From positions 1,860,001 through 1,924,000 of the forward strand of contig JAFEUB010000735.1 in the NCBI GenBank assembly GCA_024529925.1: a stretch of 64,000 bases of DNA. Reading direction: 5' to 3'. The notes beneath the pieces are model-generated. The model was not told the origin of the DNA. It ran no database searches and saw only the letters and a program-made list of their open reading frames with translations. The position numbers and the translations under genes are program-made. Origin of the DNA: Ophthalmolycus amberensis (taxonomy: Eukaryota; Chordata; Actinopteri; Perciformes; Zoarcidae). Below are positions 13,201 through 24,927 of this stretch, piece after piece; the stretch's first letter is position 1, and every line of letters starts with the position of its first letter.

Positions 13201-14679
13201 CATCGAGGAGAGGCTCCTCATGTTCTCCTTTGTGAATGACAAGTAAGCAATTAGCCTGTTTTTTCTTCCTGAGCATGTGAGGTTCCACATTTTTCTTCCA
13301 TGAATGCTATTTAAATTTGGTTCCAGAGGGCATATTGCATCTTAATTGTGTAATCAGGGAAACAATATTATGCAACACCCAGCTGATTTGTCACAAGTAT
13401 TTTTATTTTTTTTTCCAGGTTCATGCCCCCAGATGACCCTCTGGGTCGCCATGGCCCCAGTCTTGACAACCTCCTTCGGAAGAAGCCGCTGCCTACAGAG
13501 CAAAAGAGACAGCTCTGTCCTTATGGTAAAGTGTGATTAGCATAGAGCTCCATTCCTTCAGAGGTTTTGGACAAGGAAGTAAACTGGTTCCCAAATGAGA
13601 TGACCTGTAACTTATGTGTATGTCTGTGTCCGTTTTTGTTTTCCTCAGACAAGAAGTGCACTTACGGTATCAAATGTAAGTTCTACCACCCAGAGCGGTC
13701 AAACCAGTCCTACCTGTCCTTGGCTGATGAATTGAGAGAGAAAGCCCAGATTTCTACTGTAAAAGAACAGAGGAATGCCAGATTATCACCCAGACAGCTT
13801 CAGTCGGATCCTGGACCTGCTCACAATGCATTTTCCCATCCTAAAGACTCTAAAACAGAGCACATAAGAGACCAGCAAAGTTACTCGCATCCCGGTCAGG
13901 TTCGTGAAAATACACTGTACAGGGAGGATCCTAGAAAAAGTCAAGATCATACACCCTGTCCTGTAACAGGAAGCCAGTGTCAGAAAGAGTGGCCTGGGAT
14001 GCACTCCATGCCAAATCATTACTATGCCAACCTCTCTCACGAGTACCTGGATTCTGGCCTTGGCTCTTATGAGAGTCAGTACTCTGACTATTCGCATTGC
14101 CTCAGCAACTCCCACAGGCTCAGGCCTGAGCAGCAAAGTGCCCTCGCTGGGCCCAGACATGCCCCTGTGCATTTAGAGAAAAATAACAGCAGCCAGTCTT
14201 GCCGGTGCTGTTCCCACATAGTACCAGCTCACCAGCAACATCATGGAGACCAGGACTCCAAGGGACAACCCAAATACGACACCTACCCTCCTCACATGTT
14301 CCCGGCCGGTGTGCCGCACCAAAACAGCCTCCCCAGCCATCTCCATTACAATGGAGCCCCACATAATCAGCAACATTACTGGTCCGATCCCTTTCAGGGG
14401 CCGCCCCAAGCCAGGACATCGTGTGTTCTCCCCTCTTCGGCCCATTCATCGAACCCTCACAACTGCTCTTACAAAGGCCAGGAGTACCACTCCTGGGGCC
14501 AACAACAGTCGTCCTCTGCTGCGTACGACCCACAAAGGATGGAACTCCGCAAGAAGCTGCAAGCCATCTTCAACCCGCAGCAGGTGGATACAGTCATGGA
14601 AATGTTTCCACATGTGATGAATGCGGAGAAACTGGCTGCAGAGATCCTTAACCTGAAGGCTCAGAGAGGGATATTCTGA
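10270..14679 (+). CDS. zc3h12a: Regnase-1 (ZC3H12A) endoribonuclease, five coding exons
   Basis: Coding exons are 10270-10643, 11115-11254, 13008-13242, 13419-13525 and 13649-14679. They join in phase to 628 aa (human about 599). Regnase-1 cleaves stem-loops in the 3' UTRs of inflammatory mRNAs at the ER and ribosome. In order: a UBA-like N-terminal domain (residues about 21-60, VDFFRKLGYSS); an NYN/PIN nuclease beginning RPVVIDGSNVAM with Asp118, the CYDDRF pair Asp202/203 and Asp221 as metal-binding acids; a CCCH finger of C-x5-C-x5-C-x3-H spacing (Cys283, 289, 295, His299); a long His/Gln/Ser-rich low-complexity region; and a conserved C-terminal helical segment. DSGLGS (Ser421/Ser425) matches the IKK/beta-TrCP degron of the mammalian protein, so signal-induced destruction is probably kept. 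The start is the only ATG in good context before the UBA-like domain. Family membership is certain; A rather than B/C/D rests on N- and C-terminal similarity, length and neighbours. Confidence 0.93.
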
Positions 14680-15402
14680 TATTATTTTCTTCTCTGGCAT
14701 CGTCCTCCGTCAGAACTAACATGATACTCGTGTTGACTCTCTATCATAGCAAACAAGGAAGCTCCTGAGAGGCTTTGAAAGTGTCTATAGTTGAATGATT
14801 TGAAATCGAATTGAAAAGATGTCATTACAGAAGTGCAATTTGCCTTTCTGCATTCTGTTATGCATTTGAATGATATTGTACTCAAATGTGACCCTATTAT
14901 CCAATGTTTTGGATGTAAAGTGCCTCTTGACCAAAAAATATTTAGGACTGAGTTTCTAGAGTTTTGACTTTTGATGCATATTGTGTCAAATGTGATACAT
15001 TTTTATCTTTTTTCCAAAAGTAAGTTATCGTGCAATACGGAAAGGCTGTATAAAGTATTAGATTTTCTTTTAATTTCACTATTGTTCTCCAGAACAGCTT
15101 GTTGTTCAATATTATCTCTGTGAGGTGTAGCTACACTATATGACAATATGCTGTGGCCGGCCAATGCATTCAATTGGTGTCAATCCAGTCGAGGCTCCGG
15201 GCTCCCACGTTGTATTTATAATGAAACCTAACCTAACAAGGAAATTGAGAAGAAGACTTTGAAACTAGCAAAAGGAATTTGCTGGTGTGTCACCGCCCTT
15301 TCCTGTAATCAGCATCAGTTTCATGAAACATTCTCAGAACAAGTGTTGCTGTAATACTACACGCGTGTTTGGATCACTGTGCCATTGAAAAATGACAATA
15401 AA
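14680..15402 (+). terminator. zc3h12a: zc3h12a 3' UTR with poly(A) signal AATAAA at 15397-15402
   Basis: AT-rich non-coding sequence follows the TGA stop. The first clear AATAAA is at 15397-15402, giving a 3' UTR of roughly 0.7 kb. Further AATAAA-like hexamers occur near 15505-15530 and could be used instead. From 15403 to 16496 I see no gene. Confidence 0.6.
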
Positions 15403-15852
15403 AATGTGGAGTTTAATTCTCATAAACATGCAGATTTATGTTCCCTTAGAAACTAACTAAGTAAATGTATACTGTGAGATAAATGCATAGTTTGCGTAAC
15501 TAGGAATAAAATAAAATATACACTAAAAATAAAAGTGTCTGATATAATGTGTGTCAGATAGGTTAGTGCTGTACCAGTCTTTCTTGGGCTTAGCTAATTC
15601 TGTAAATATGTCTCCAAAGTTTCTGAGAAGCTTCGCGTTTCCACTGACTCATGCTTACATCACACCAAACTCCCTTACTAAATTTCACAACTACGTCTCC
15701 TACACACAGACCTGCCTATTACAACCTTTTTTCTGAAAAAAGTAGGGGGATCACAAGGGTTTTACAACTTAATAAATGCTTTTCAGCTCATGTTGCAAGC
15801 TTGACCAAATAGAAACTTGTTTCGTTGTTCCACTGTGTGAGGGTAAAGGTTA

Positions 15853-15919
15853 GTGTGAGTGAGTGAGTGAGTGAGTGAGTGAGTGAGTGAGTGAGTGAGA
15901 GAGAGAGTGTGTGTGTGTG
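15853..15919. repeat. (GTGA)n microsatellite grading into (GA)n and (GT)n
   Basis: About eleven GTGA/GAGT tetranucleotides followed by short GA and GT runs, in the interval between zc3h12a and the minus-strand CAP-Gly gene. Confidence 0.95.
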
Positions 15920-16496
15920 CTCAGAGAGAGACTGACATCAATTGAACAAAGTTTTCAGCTATTAAGTGTTGAATGACACAGTTTAGACGGACAACTATTT
16001 GATGGATTTCTGTGAGTTTTGGTAAACACATTCATGGTCCCCAGAGGAGGAATTGTAACCCCTTTGATTCCCTGACTATTTTGGTTTATGACCAAATACC
16101 TGTAAAACTAATGATATTCCCATCAGTCCCTGCTGTACTTTGTGTTAAGTGCTAATCATTGAACATTAACACGCTAACACGCTAAATTAACATGTGAACA
16201 TGGATAACATTATACCTACTAACCAGTAACATGCGGTCATCATTGTGAGCATTTACCTTATGGCAAGAATAAAGCATGTTGTTCACAGTGCTCAACTGGT
16301 TTTTAAGACCTATGGTTATCCAAACCTGAGCCTGAAATTCAGCATTTCTCCGTGAGACTAAGACACTGTTTTGCTCGTTTTGTGAGCAGACGAGTCCACC
16401 GACTAACTCAACAAAAGAACAGCAATTACTTTTTGAAATACCAACAATACTGACCGTCCAAGCTCACACAACGGAAGCACTTGATGACGTGGTATT

Positions 16497-16502
16497 TTTA
16501 TT
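16497..16502 (-). terminator. Poly(A) signal of the minus-strand CAP-Gly gene
   Basis: TTTATT on the + strand reads AATAAA on the minus strand, about 160 bases beyond the stop codon at 16662-16664. It closes a gene that converges on zc3h12a. Confidence 0.55.
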
Positions 16503-16661
16503 GGGAATAAGACAGGAAAATGCACCTGTTTTATGTCTATACTTTGATACAAAGACTATTCTCATTAGTTATTAAATCCATCCATGTAATAACTGTTCTG
16601 CACTCTGTTAGCCCTCTGTGCATCCTGATGGGCAGTTCTCCATCGGCAGTCTGTACTTCTG

Positions 16662-19600
16662 TCATTCCCAGGCCATCAGTAGTTTGTGGAATGATACAAA
16701 GGCACCACAGCCAGGCTTGCTGCAAAGGACAGAAACAGAAATAACAAAATATTGATAATGGCCATGTGAAAAGTTAATTTAAAGGTTCTCTATACAATAT
16801 TCAGAGCATTAATATAGAAGCAAACAACTATTTGCAATGTGAAGATATCGCAGGGTGATGAGCAGATAATGAAGTCACACATCCTCTGTGTTGTAGTCCG
16901 AGTTTCTCTGGGCTTTGTTGACATAGCATGAGAGCCGAGTAGAGGCAAAAGATATGCTCTGGATTTCGAATTGAGCACTTTTAAAGTAAAATCATTCTTG
17001 AGTTAAAGAGGTAAACGTTGGACAGGCACATATAAGTGGTTTTGAAGATACTCATTTAATTTATCCATGTGTAGGATACAATAGTTCATGTATTCATGTA
17101 TTTCACTACCGGTTTTATATAGAAAAGACTACATTTGAGCCCTGATTTAAAAATGTGTTGTTGCTGTAGGCAAATGAGTTTAGACGTCACATACCAAGTT
17201 CACGCCTCAGTACTTTTAGGCTGACAAGTGTCTCACTGAACAGGAGTTGCTCACGTGTGTCTGGAGGCATTGTTTGGCTGTTGAATACCTATGGGTCGCA
17301 GTGTGAGGCCTTCATACGGAGTGACTCTTACATGTGATTTCATGTGTTTATCCCAGTATTTTTGGAACACTACTTTAATAAAAGATGATCTTGCCAGAAC
17401 ATTACAGGTTCTTTTAAATTATCTGTGTAAATCTGCAGTGTGATATGTGAGTGACGCAGTGGTGAACACAATAAATCCCAGCGCAGCACTGAATGTCAGG
17501 GTTACACACCCGGAAGATGCATTGGAAGGCTTCATGTTGCTTGTGCACACACAGTAAGAAAATGAGATCAGTTACCATTCAAAGTAGCTGTGTCCCCTAT
17601 GGCTGCCATCATGCAATCCGTTCTCAGGTGTCTGCAGCTCCACTCCAAGGTGGAGATCTGCCTCCCCCTGCAGGTGACCCAGGAAACGAATCGTTCCTGT
17701 GCTGATCCGTCCAGATGGCAGCATGATCCTGACCCGGTGACCCAGCTCCAGGTCCATGAGGGAATGTGGTACAAACACCCGGTGAGGGCCTTTCGACGTC
17801 CTCCATGATCCCACACTGGAAGAAGAGAGGGTCCAGTCAGTAATGCAACAAAGAGAGACATGATCAATTCTAAAGTACTTTAACAGACAACTTTAGAGAC
17901 ATCCGTGATATTGAACAATTTACAATTACTTTTCTTTCTTTACTACAAATTCCTAACTTTTATTATGAAATAAAATAATGTTTATTCAATCTGTGAACAT
18001 CTGTAGTTTGAGATTTTGGGAAATACACTCATCCACTTTCTGTTGGAGAGTTAGCATCAGAAGTCTGATCCCTCTCTAACAGAAAGACCATGTCTGGACA
18101 GCAAATATGATGCTATAGCAAGCCGCCGGTTAGCTTAGCTTAGCACAGAGACTGAAAACAGGGAAACAGCAAGCCTGGCTCTGTCCAAAGATAGAAATAT
18201 CCAACTACCAGTAAAGCTCACTAATTTGGAATGAATGTCCTCTGTTTAATCTGCACAAAAAAGGAGCCAAAACATTGTTTTACAAGGGGTCATGTGGTTG
18301 ACTATTAGAATTAGTCTTGTACACAACCCAAAAGGGCAAAAAATGTAGTTTCGTTTTTTGTCCATATTAAACACATCATTCATTTGGTGTAGATTAGTGC
18401 GCTTTAAAGGTGTTTCCCAGTGCCCATGCAGTCTCTGTGCTCAATCAAGCTAAGAGGAGTTGTTGGAGCTTAATTGTTGCCGCACAGATACAAGAATGGT
18501 CTTCTCATCTAACTCTTTGTCAAACTACTGCTTTAATGGCTGCATGCCTGCACCTGGTGGCTGTGGAGGAGGAAGGTCTCGAGCTTAGTGCCAAGGATAA
18601 GGATAACTGGCTGCCTGACAAACTGCTTGCACAAGTGTCGTCTCTTGACGACACCTCTGACCCTCTGTGTTGGTACATCATTCTTGAGAGACCACCTGTT
18701 CATTAGAAACGAGCAGTTGACTTGAATTATTATTGAATTCAAAAGCATGAATATAGAAAAACACTAAATGAGCCCAGTGTGTATTACTGTCATTTACTTG
18801 AACCCTCCTCAAATGCTTCTCCATTGTCCACCCCCGACTCTCCATGCTCATCACAACCGCCCACTGTCACCAACTCTCCAGCCTGAGAGGCCAGCTAAGG
18901 AAAAGGAGACAAGTTATCATTACTGAAGTCCAGTGGTGGAAATGAATGAAGTACTTTTTACTCAAGGTTTGTTCTGAAAGTTCTTAAATTTTGGATGCAA
19001 GAATGTCATAGGCACAACTTCAACCACACTGCAAGCACACCTGATTAAGTAGCTCTTCCTGTTTCCTTTGCAGCTCCGCAAACCTCCTCTCCCATGATGC
19101 TCTCTCACAGGCGACCTTGGTTTTCAGTGACAGTATCTCCATTTCGGTTTTGCTTAGTCTTTTATGAAGGGCAGTTGCACGGTTGGGGCTGCCTGGTATG
19201 GCTGCGATGCCTTTACTTTCAGATCCTGACAAATGAAGTCAAATGTGGTCATCACATTGTATCTCTATCTGCAGATAGACTAGATATGACAATACAACCA
19301 TTCAACCCTGATAGATGTGATAGATATTGCATCATAACAATTCCTTTTGTGGGATACTGAAAGTCATCCTTACCCACAAATAGTTTCAGCTGCCGGCTTG
19401 TGTCCTCTATCATGTGACGTTCCCTTGGCAAGAATTTGATTGCATTGTATGGGCATATCTAAAAGGCAAATAAACATGGTTTATATCCACCATAAAAATC
19501 AGCCCTTATCAAAATGTGTTAATAATTAGATATCCAGATATGAATGACACATTTCACAGAGCAAACATTCACCCAAAGGAACCTGCAGGTGCACAGTATC

Positions 19601-20265
19601 CCCTTGAATGTCCATGTAAACGCTGTCCACAGGATATATTGTTGAAGCATGTTCACCTCACATTGTGATATTCTGACTGGGGAAAGAAGGACTGTTAATG
19701 TGAATTGACAGTGATGGAGTAAAGTAATTCATCTGAAATGTTACTGATCTCAACATTACCGTGTATTGATGATAGTTTTACTGGACTCTTGTATCAGGAG
19801 TCCAAAGAATTAGGTGTAGGCTGCTAAAGAAAGAAGGCTATGCCATCTGTAATTGGATACTGTCACGCTATCACCGACACAAACACACATGAAAACATGG
19901 ATGGAAGCCTACTTGCTGGGAAATGAACAGACAGAGCTGGACACTGACCTTTGCCAGAAACTCAACTGTAGGATTGGAGGAAACAATCCCATGTGGGGTC
20001 ATCAGGAGACGATAGTTCCCCTTCCTGCTCAATGGGTCTCTGTCCTAGTCCATGGTGAATGCTAATGTGGCGCACTGACCTGTTGCTATGCACCACGTCT
20101 GTGTGAACAGTGCTGCTGACGACTGCTGGGAAGGTAAATCTTGGTCTAATCCTCTTAGTCATGCAGTTACACAGTCCAGTTGCATCCAGGCTGCTTAATT
20201 TGGGCTTCTGAGCCTTATCTGTAAACAATGTGAATAAGCCTCCACATGCAGTGCAAATGTTACCC
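16662..20265 (-). CDS. Coiled-coil protein with C-terminal CAP-Gly domain, 3' part, partly resolved
   Basis: Exons read from the minus strand, 5' to 3': 20080-20265 (tentative, contains NICTACGG), 19583-19656 (tentative), 19374-19458, 19041-19225, 18798-18894, 17576-17815 and the last exon 16662-16719. The last four junction sites are canonical AG/GT. Exon 19041-19225 encodes a charged heptad-like coiled coil (KRLSKTEMEILSLKTKV). Exon 18798-18894 is acidic. Exon 17576-17815 carries a CAP-Gly core (GHRVRIMLPSGRISTGTIRF, then LGVEL and HDG). The last exon completes it with CKPGCGAFVSFHKLLMAWE and a TGA. CAP-Gly domains bind C-terminal EEY/F motifs of tubulin, EB and CLIP proteins, so a cytoskeletal role is likely. 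Phases agree from 19458 to 18894, and from the CAP-Gly exon to the last exon. The 18798 to 17815 junction does not fit, so an exon between them is probably missed. The 5' end is not found. I do not recognise the protein. Confidence 0.68.
18008..18530. repeat. Foldback-like dispersed repeat inside the CAP-Gly gene
   Basis: Positions about 18050-18200 contain CCGGTTAGCTTAGCTTAGCA and CAGGGAAACAGCAAGCCTGG, sequences I recognise from dispersed non-coding fish repeats. A diverged inverted copy of the same motifs (GTTTCCCAG, AGTCTCTGTGCT, TCTTCTCATCTAACTCT) follows at about 18412-18525. The two arms would fold on each other around a loop of about 200 bases. Ends are approximate; no target duplication was identified. 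Confidence 0.55.
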
Positions 20266-20624
20266 CTGTTGGAGGAAGGAGGAGTCAGTGTCAGCATCCA
20301 TCTGCTCCGTCTGTCTTTTGATTCAGTTCTAAGAGCTGAAGTGATAAGAAACAAATGTTGGGAAAAAAAACACTTGGTTTTCCATTGAATTTACAACATA
20401 CTTTATACACATTTCCATAGCGGGACGAGACCACATATATGTTTTTTATTTGCATGTTCCAGCTCTTCATTACTGTGTTGTTTTTTTTGTTGTTTTTTTT
20501 ACACACATTCAAATACAACAACCCAAGGGACTTTAGACTTCTGACCCTTTTACTCGATGACCCTTCATGGAGGTATGTGGACATAGTTAAACATAGAGGT
20601 CAAAAGATAACGGATATAAAGTAA

Positions 20625-22998
20625 GTGGACAGCAACACTTTTTTTTGGAATATTTTATTTTTCAAAGTATTTTAAGAATGCAAGAGAGCATACATAACAC
20701 AGTACATTAAACATTACAAAAAAATACATAACAAGTTAAGAAAGAAAAAAAAAAAACACAAATAGATGAAATAAAATTAAGTAAATAAAGTAAATAAATA
20801 ATTCCCCCCACCCAAACAAAAAAAAAAAAGGTTGGTGCACAAAGTGACAGCACAAAGAGACTGCAATGACAGTGTATATTGTAAATCAGAGCTCTAAATA
20901 GTTAGTCCTATGGTACTGTTAGTGGTGTACTTATGTACTCCAAATAAGGCTGCCAGATTTTCAAAAATAAATGATATCTCTTTCTGAGACTATATGTAAT
21001 CTTTTCAAGAGGAATACAACTGTTCATTTCCACAGACCATTTGTCGATGAGAGTGGGGGAATCAGACTTCCACGTCATTGCGATACATTTCCTGGCCACA
21101 CATAAAGCAATTTCTGCAAGTTTAATTTGGAGCTTCGTTAAAGACCTGTTGAGAGTTGTGAAGTTTCCCAGTAAACATAGCTCAGGATCTAATGGAACGG
21201 TAACCCCTGTGATCTTAGTTATTGTATTACAAAAGTCATAACAAAAGGACCTCACCTTTGTGCAAAGCCAGGTACAGTGTAGGAAGGAGCCGACATTTCT
21301 GACAATTCAGGTTTGGATTTATGTAGCTTGGGTGAGGTACAGCTGATGAAGAAAGTTATAATGAACAAGTCTGTACCGGGAATTAACCGTTGCTGACAAA
21401 CTGTTCTGGCACAAATCTGACCAGAGTTCTTCATCAATTGTTATATTCAAGTCTGATTCCCATCTCAATCCTGTGTAATCCTGGTTTTGGGCCCTCATTC
21501 AGCAACATAGAGTACATTTTAGAAATAAATTTGTACACATTTCCCTGGTGAAGCAATTTTTCCACGTTAGTTAACACAGGTAGAGTCATTCCAGGGCCCA
21601 GTTTGGTTCATAAAAAGGATCTTAACTGGAGGTAACAAAGGAAAGTTCTACTGGGCAAATCATACTTTCTCTTCAGTTCTTCAAAAGGCATGAGGAGTCC
21701 TTTATCAAAGTAGTCTTCGAGACGCTGGATTCCTCTGTCATGCCAAGTCTCCAGAATCTTGCTACTTAGAGTCATGGGCACAAGTTCATTTTGTCTTAGA
21801 GGTGTTTTTGGTGATGGTCTCATATTTAGTCCAAGAGTTTTGTGAACTTCATACCATATTTTAATAAAATGTTTCAAAATAGGATTGTCTGTCCTCTTGG
21901 ATATGGTTTTGGAGTTCCATTTATAAATAAAATCACTGAAGGTTTGTTCTTTGAGAGGATGAAGTGCAATTTGTATCCAGGAGGGGGCAGCATCACCGTC
22001 AAAAAATGACAAAATATATGCATCTGGGCTGCTAAATAATATTTCTTCAAATTGGGTAGTCGAAAACCTCCTAGACTATAATCCCATGTTAATTTTTCCA
22101 TTGACACCCTTGGCATTTTACAGTTCCATAGAACTGCCTAATGTGTTTGTTGAGGGTTTTAAAAAAAGGTTTGAGGTAATGGAATGGGTAAGGACTGGAA
22201 AAGATACTACAACCTCGGGAGAATATTAATTTTCACACAGTTTATTCGACCAATTAGAGTAATGGGTAGATTCATCCATCTGCGTAGGTCGTCCTCGATT
22301 TTACTCAGCAACGGGAGGTAATTAAGTTTGTATTTTAAGATCATTATCTATAATTATTCCTAGATATTTAATATTCGGGAGCCACTTAAATGGGGTTGTT
22401 TGTTGGTATTCAGTGTGATCGAAGTTTGTGAGTTGAATAATTTCACCTTTTTCCAGATTGACCTTGTATCCTGAAATAGCACCATAGATGTTTAGTAGCG
22501 TCTGTAATTTAGTGAGAAAGTTAACCGGGTCTGTTAGATACAAAATTACATCATCTGCCAGGAGCTTCATTTTATGATTTATTTGGTCCACTCTGAATCC
22601 CTTTATATCTGGATCCCGTCGAATTGCTTCAGCAAGTGGTTCAATAGCCAGGACAAAGAGTCCTGGAGACAGAGGGCAGCCCTGTCGACTGGATCTACTC
22701 GAGGGAAATGCTGTCGAAGTCTGTCCATTTGTGGTAATTTTGGCTCTAGGTTTATGATAAAGGGTTTTCACCCAATTGATAAACAAATGGCCAAATCCAA
22801 ACTTGTCCAAAACTTTGAATAAATATGGCCACGCTAGCCTATCAAAGGCCTTTTCAGCATCTAATGCTACAGCTAGGTTCACTTTTAGATTTTGTTAGAT
22901 GGATAATATTAAAGAGTCTGCACAAGTTATTGGCTGATGACCGTTTCAAAATAAAGCTGCTCTGGTCTGGGTTTATTACTTTGTGGACAGCAACACTT
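20625..22998 (-). mobile_element. 5'-truncated LINE-1-type retrotransposon with 16-bp target duplication
   Basis: The same 16 bases, GTGGACAGCAACACTT, flank the element at 20625-20640 and 22983-22998. On the minus strand the body ends in an A-rich tail (T run at about 20639-20646), so the 3' end is at the left. The minus strand encodes the reverse transcriptase palm at 22322-22882 (DAEKAFD, RQGCPLSPGLF and LADDVILY in place of the usual FADD), preceded by a thumb-proximal NPDQSSFI motif. L1-type C-terminal sequence follows at 21608-22012 and 20908-21255 (ITYSLRKRY, IWQPYLEYI). The endonuclease half and ORF1 are missing, and the coding region is split by frameshifts and stops, so it is dead. 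It lies within or just upstream of the minus-strand CAP-Gly gene, in the same orientation. Confidence 0.95.
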
Positions 22999-23759
22999 GC
23001 TTTAATGGGCAAAAGAAAAATGAGTGAACAAATAAGTTGAGCAAACAAGCACTTTGTGGTCAATGTAACCTATGGAGCCATTCATTTTCTTACTAACTTA
23101 GCAATATCGGTTAACTATTAGATGCTCTTAAAGTTGAAATTGTTTTCAAATTTACATGGACTAATTCTATAGTTTCATTTAACGGTATCTGTTAAGGGTA
23201 TATATATAAAATATAAAATATATATAATATTCTACATGACTCGTATATCATTTTATATAAATGTTCCAAAATGTTTTTTGACATATGTATCTTTGGTAAC
23301 TTTGGTATCTCCACTAGATTCTCAAATAAAGTTCAGTAAGTCTTAACAATGTTCTGACAAACAACATTAGTTGGTAAAAACTGAACTAGCGGTTGGTCCA
23401 GTAGAGATTTGCAGCCTAATATTAAATATTACAGCTTTATCTTTTTCTAATTTTATAATTTTGACAGTGCATGTATGAAAATGACTGCAGTTTGTTCTGT
23501 GTTCAACAGATGTGGATGTTAGCACTCTCAAATCAGAGCTGAAAGTTGGAAGTTTCACCTTGTTCTAACTTTCAATTCTTTGCAATTGTGCCAGAGCATG
23601 AACTGCATACGGCCTGCACACTAACAGACTGTTGGCCTTGTTGTCGTCTGTGTGGACACTGTTTTCTTTCCATGTTTCCAGGCAATGCAAATATTTCATT
23701 CATTGTCACATATTCCTCATGTTGTGGATTCTGACATCATTAATTTCCTGAAACAATGT

Positions 23760-24927
23760 TGGAGAGCCAGTGGCGGGCCGTGGATTTTATACCTGGGCCT
23801 TCAGTGCTGTCCTACTACAGTTGAATTACCTCCTAATAACCTCATTATGTAGGTATGTGACAAAAAAATTCAAACTACTCAAAAACCTTTAAAATCTACC
23901 TGACTGGATTAAGCTTGAAAAACAAAACGAGACTAAGATTGTTAAAATCCATTGGAAAATAAAGAAATTAGAGCAATTTTACTTTAAAACAAAATGTATT
24001 TTCCTCTCTATTGTTTTCCATTAGTTTCTTAAGAAAAGTGTGATCGCAAATTACTATGGGGTGTGTACCTGGACACGAGCGGCACGTAATGCTGACGTCA
24101 TTATAGGCCGCTAGCGGCCGCTGACACGTCAAAGAATACGCCCAACATGTCAAACTAAAGATCTGATTGGTTGAACACTATGACAATCAACAATATCGTC
24201 CCCAAACTTCGTCAGTTTACAGATAAGATATGGTTAAACATCTCCACTTACATGCCTATTGTTCTCTGATTGCTCGATCAGGGTCTATGTGGGGTTTTAT
24301 TCGGAGCAAAACGGAGCAAAACAGGCAAAACCCTAAAGATGTTATAATTTCTTCCATATCTTTCAATTTGAAGTCTTACTCCTCCAACTAAGCTCTGCTG
24401 GCAAGTTAAGTTTCGATTCACGATAGTCACGTGCTCGCCCACTGACCAATCACAGCACACTCTGCATCGCGGAAACGCGTGCACCTGGACACGAGCGGCA
24501 CGTAATTGCTGACGTCATTATAGGCCGCTAGCGGCCGCTGACACGTCAAAGAATACGCCCAACATGTCAAACTAAAGATCTGATTGGTTGAACACTATGA
24601 CAATCAACAATATCGTCCCCATGTACTTTAATCTGCACTGGCGGCAGAGCGGAGTCTGCAGGCATCTGGCATAGACACACAGAGGTGAGATCTGAGAGCA
24701 ACTGAGAGCAACTGAGGAAGACAGTAGCTGTGCAATGAGAAAATAAGATAATGGGAAAAATATTTTTATAAATTATAATACATGTAGTGCATTTAAGAAA
24801 AATTATTAAATTATAAAATAAATTATAATTTCTTTTTTTTTTTTTCTAAATATAAATAGCTTTGTGATTCTGTTTAGGCCAGCAGAGAAGGCCTTGCAGG
24901 CCCTGACAGCCCGCCACTGTGGAGAGC
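23760..24927. mobile_element. Non-autonomous hAT-type transposon with 8-bp target duplication
   Basis: The element spans 23768-24919 (1152 bp). It begins CAGTGGCGGGC and ends GCCCGCCACTG, perfect 11-bp inverted termini. The octamer TGGAGAGC is repeated on both sides (23760-23767 and 24920-24927), as for hAT insertions. No transposase frame is visible. The interior carries a 138-bp direct duplication, listed separately. The lack of decay in the duplicated octamer suggests a fairly young insertion. Confidence 0.9.
24067..24621 (+). repeat. Direct duplication of about 138 bp inside the hAT-type element
   Basis: Positions 24067-24204 and 24483-24621 are nearly identical, differing by one extra T in the second copy. 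Each begins ACCTGGACACGAGCGGCACG and ends near ATCGTCCCCA. Each holds a perfect 14-bp palindrome GGCCGCTAGCGGCC (first copy 24106-24119). About 280 bases of unrelated sequence separate them. Confidence 0.95.

Noticed and set aside
13786..14533. Minus-strand frames inside the last zc3h12a exon
   Set aside because: Shadows of a long GC-richer coding exon in another frame.
10270..14679. Identification as zc3h12b, c or d
   Set aside because: Length, the C-terminal helical segment, the LDSGxGS degron context and the inpp5b-mtf1 neighbourhood fit ZC3H12A best.
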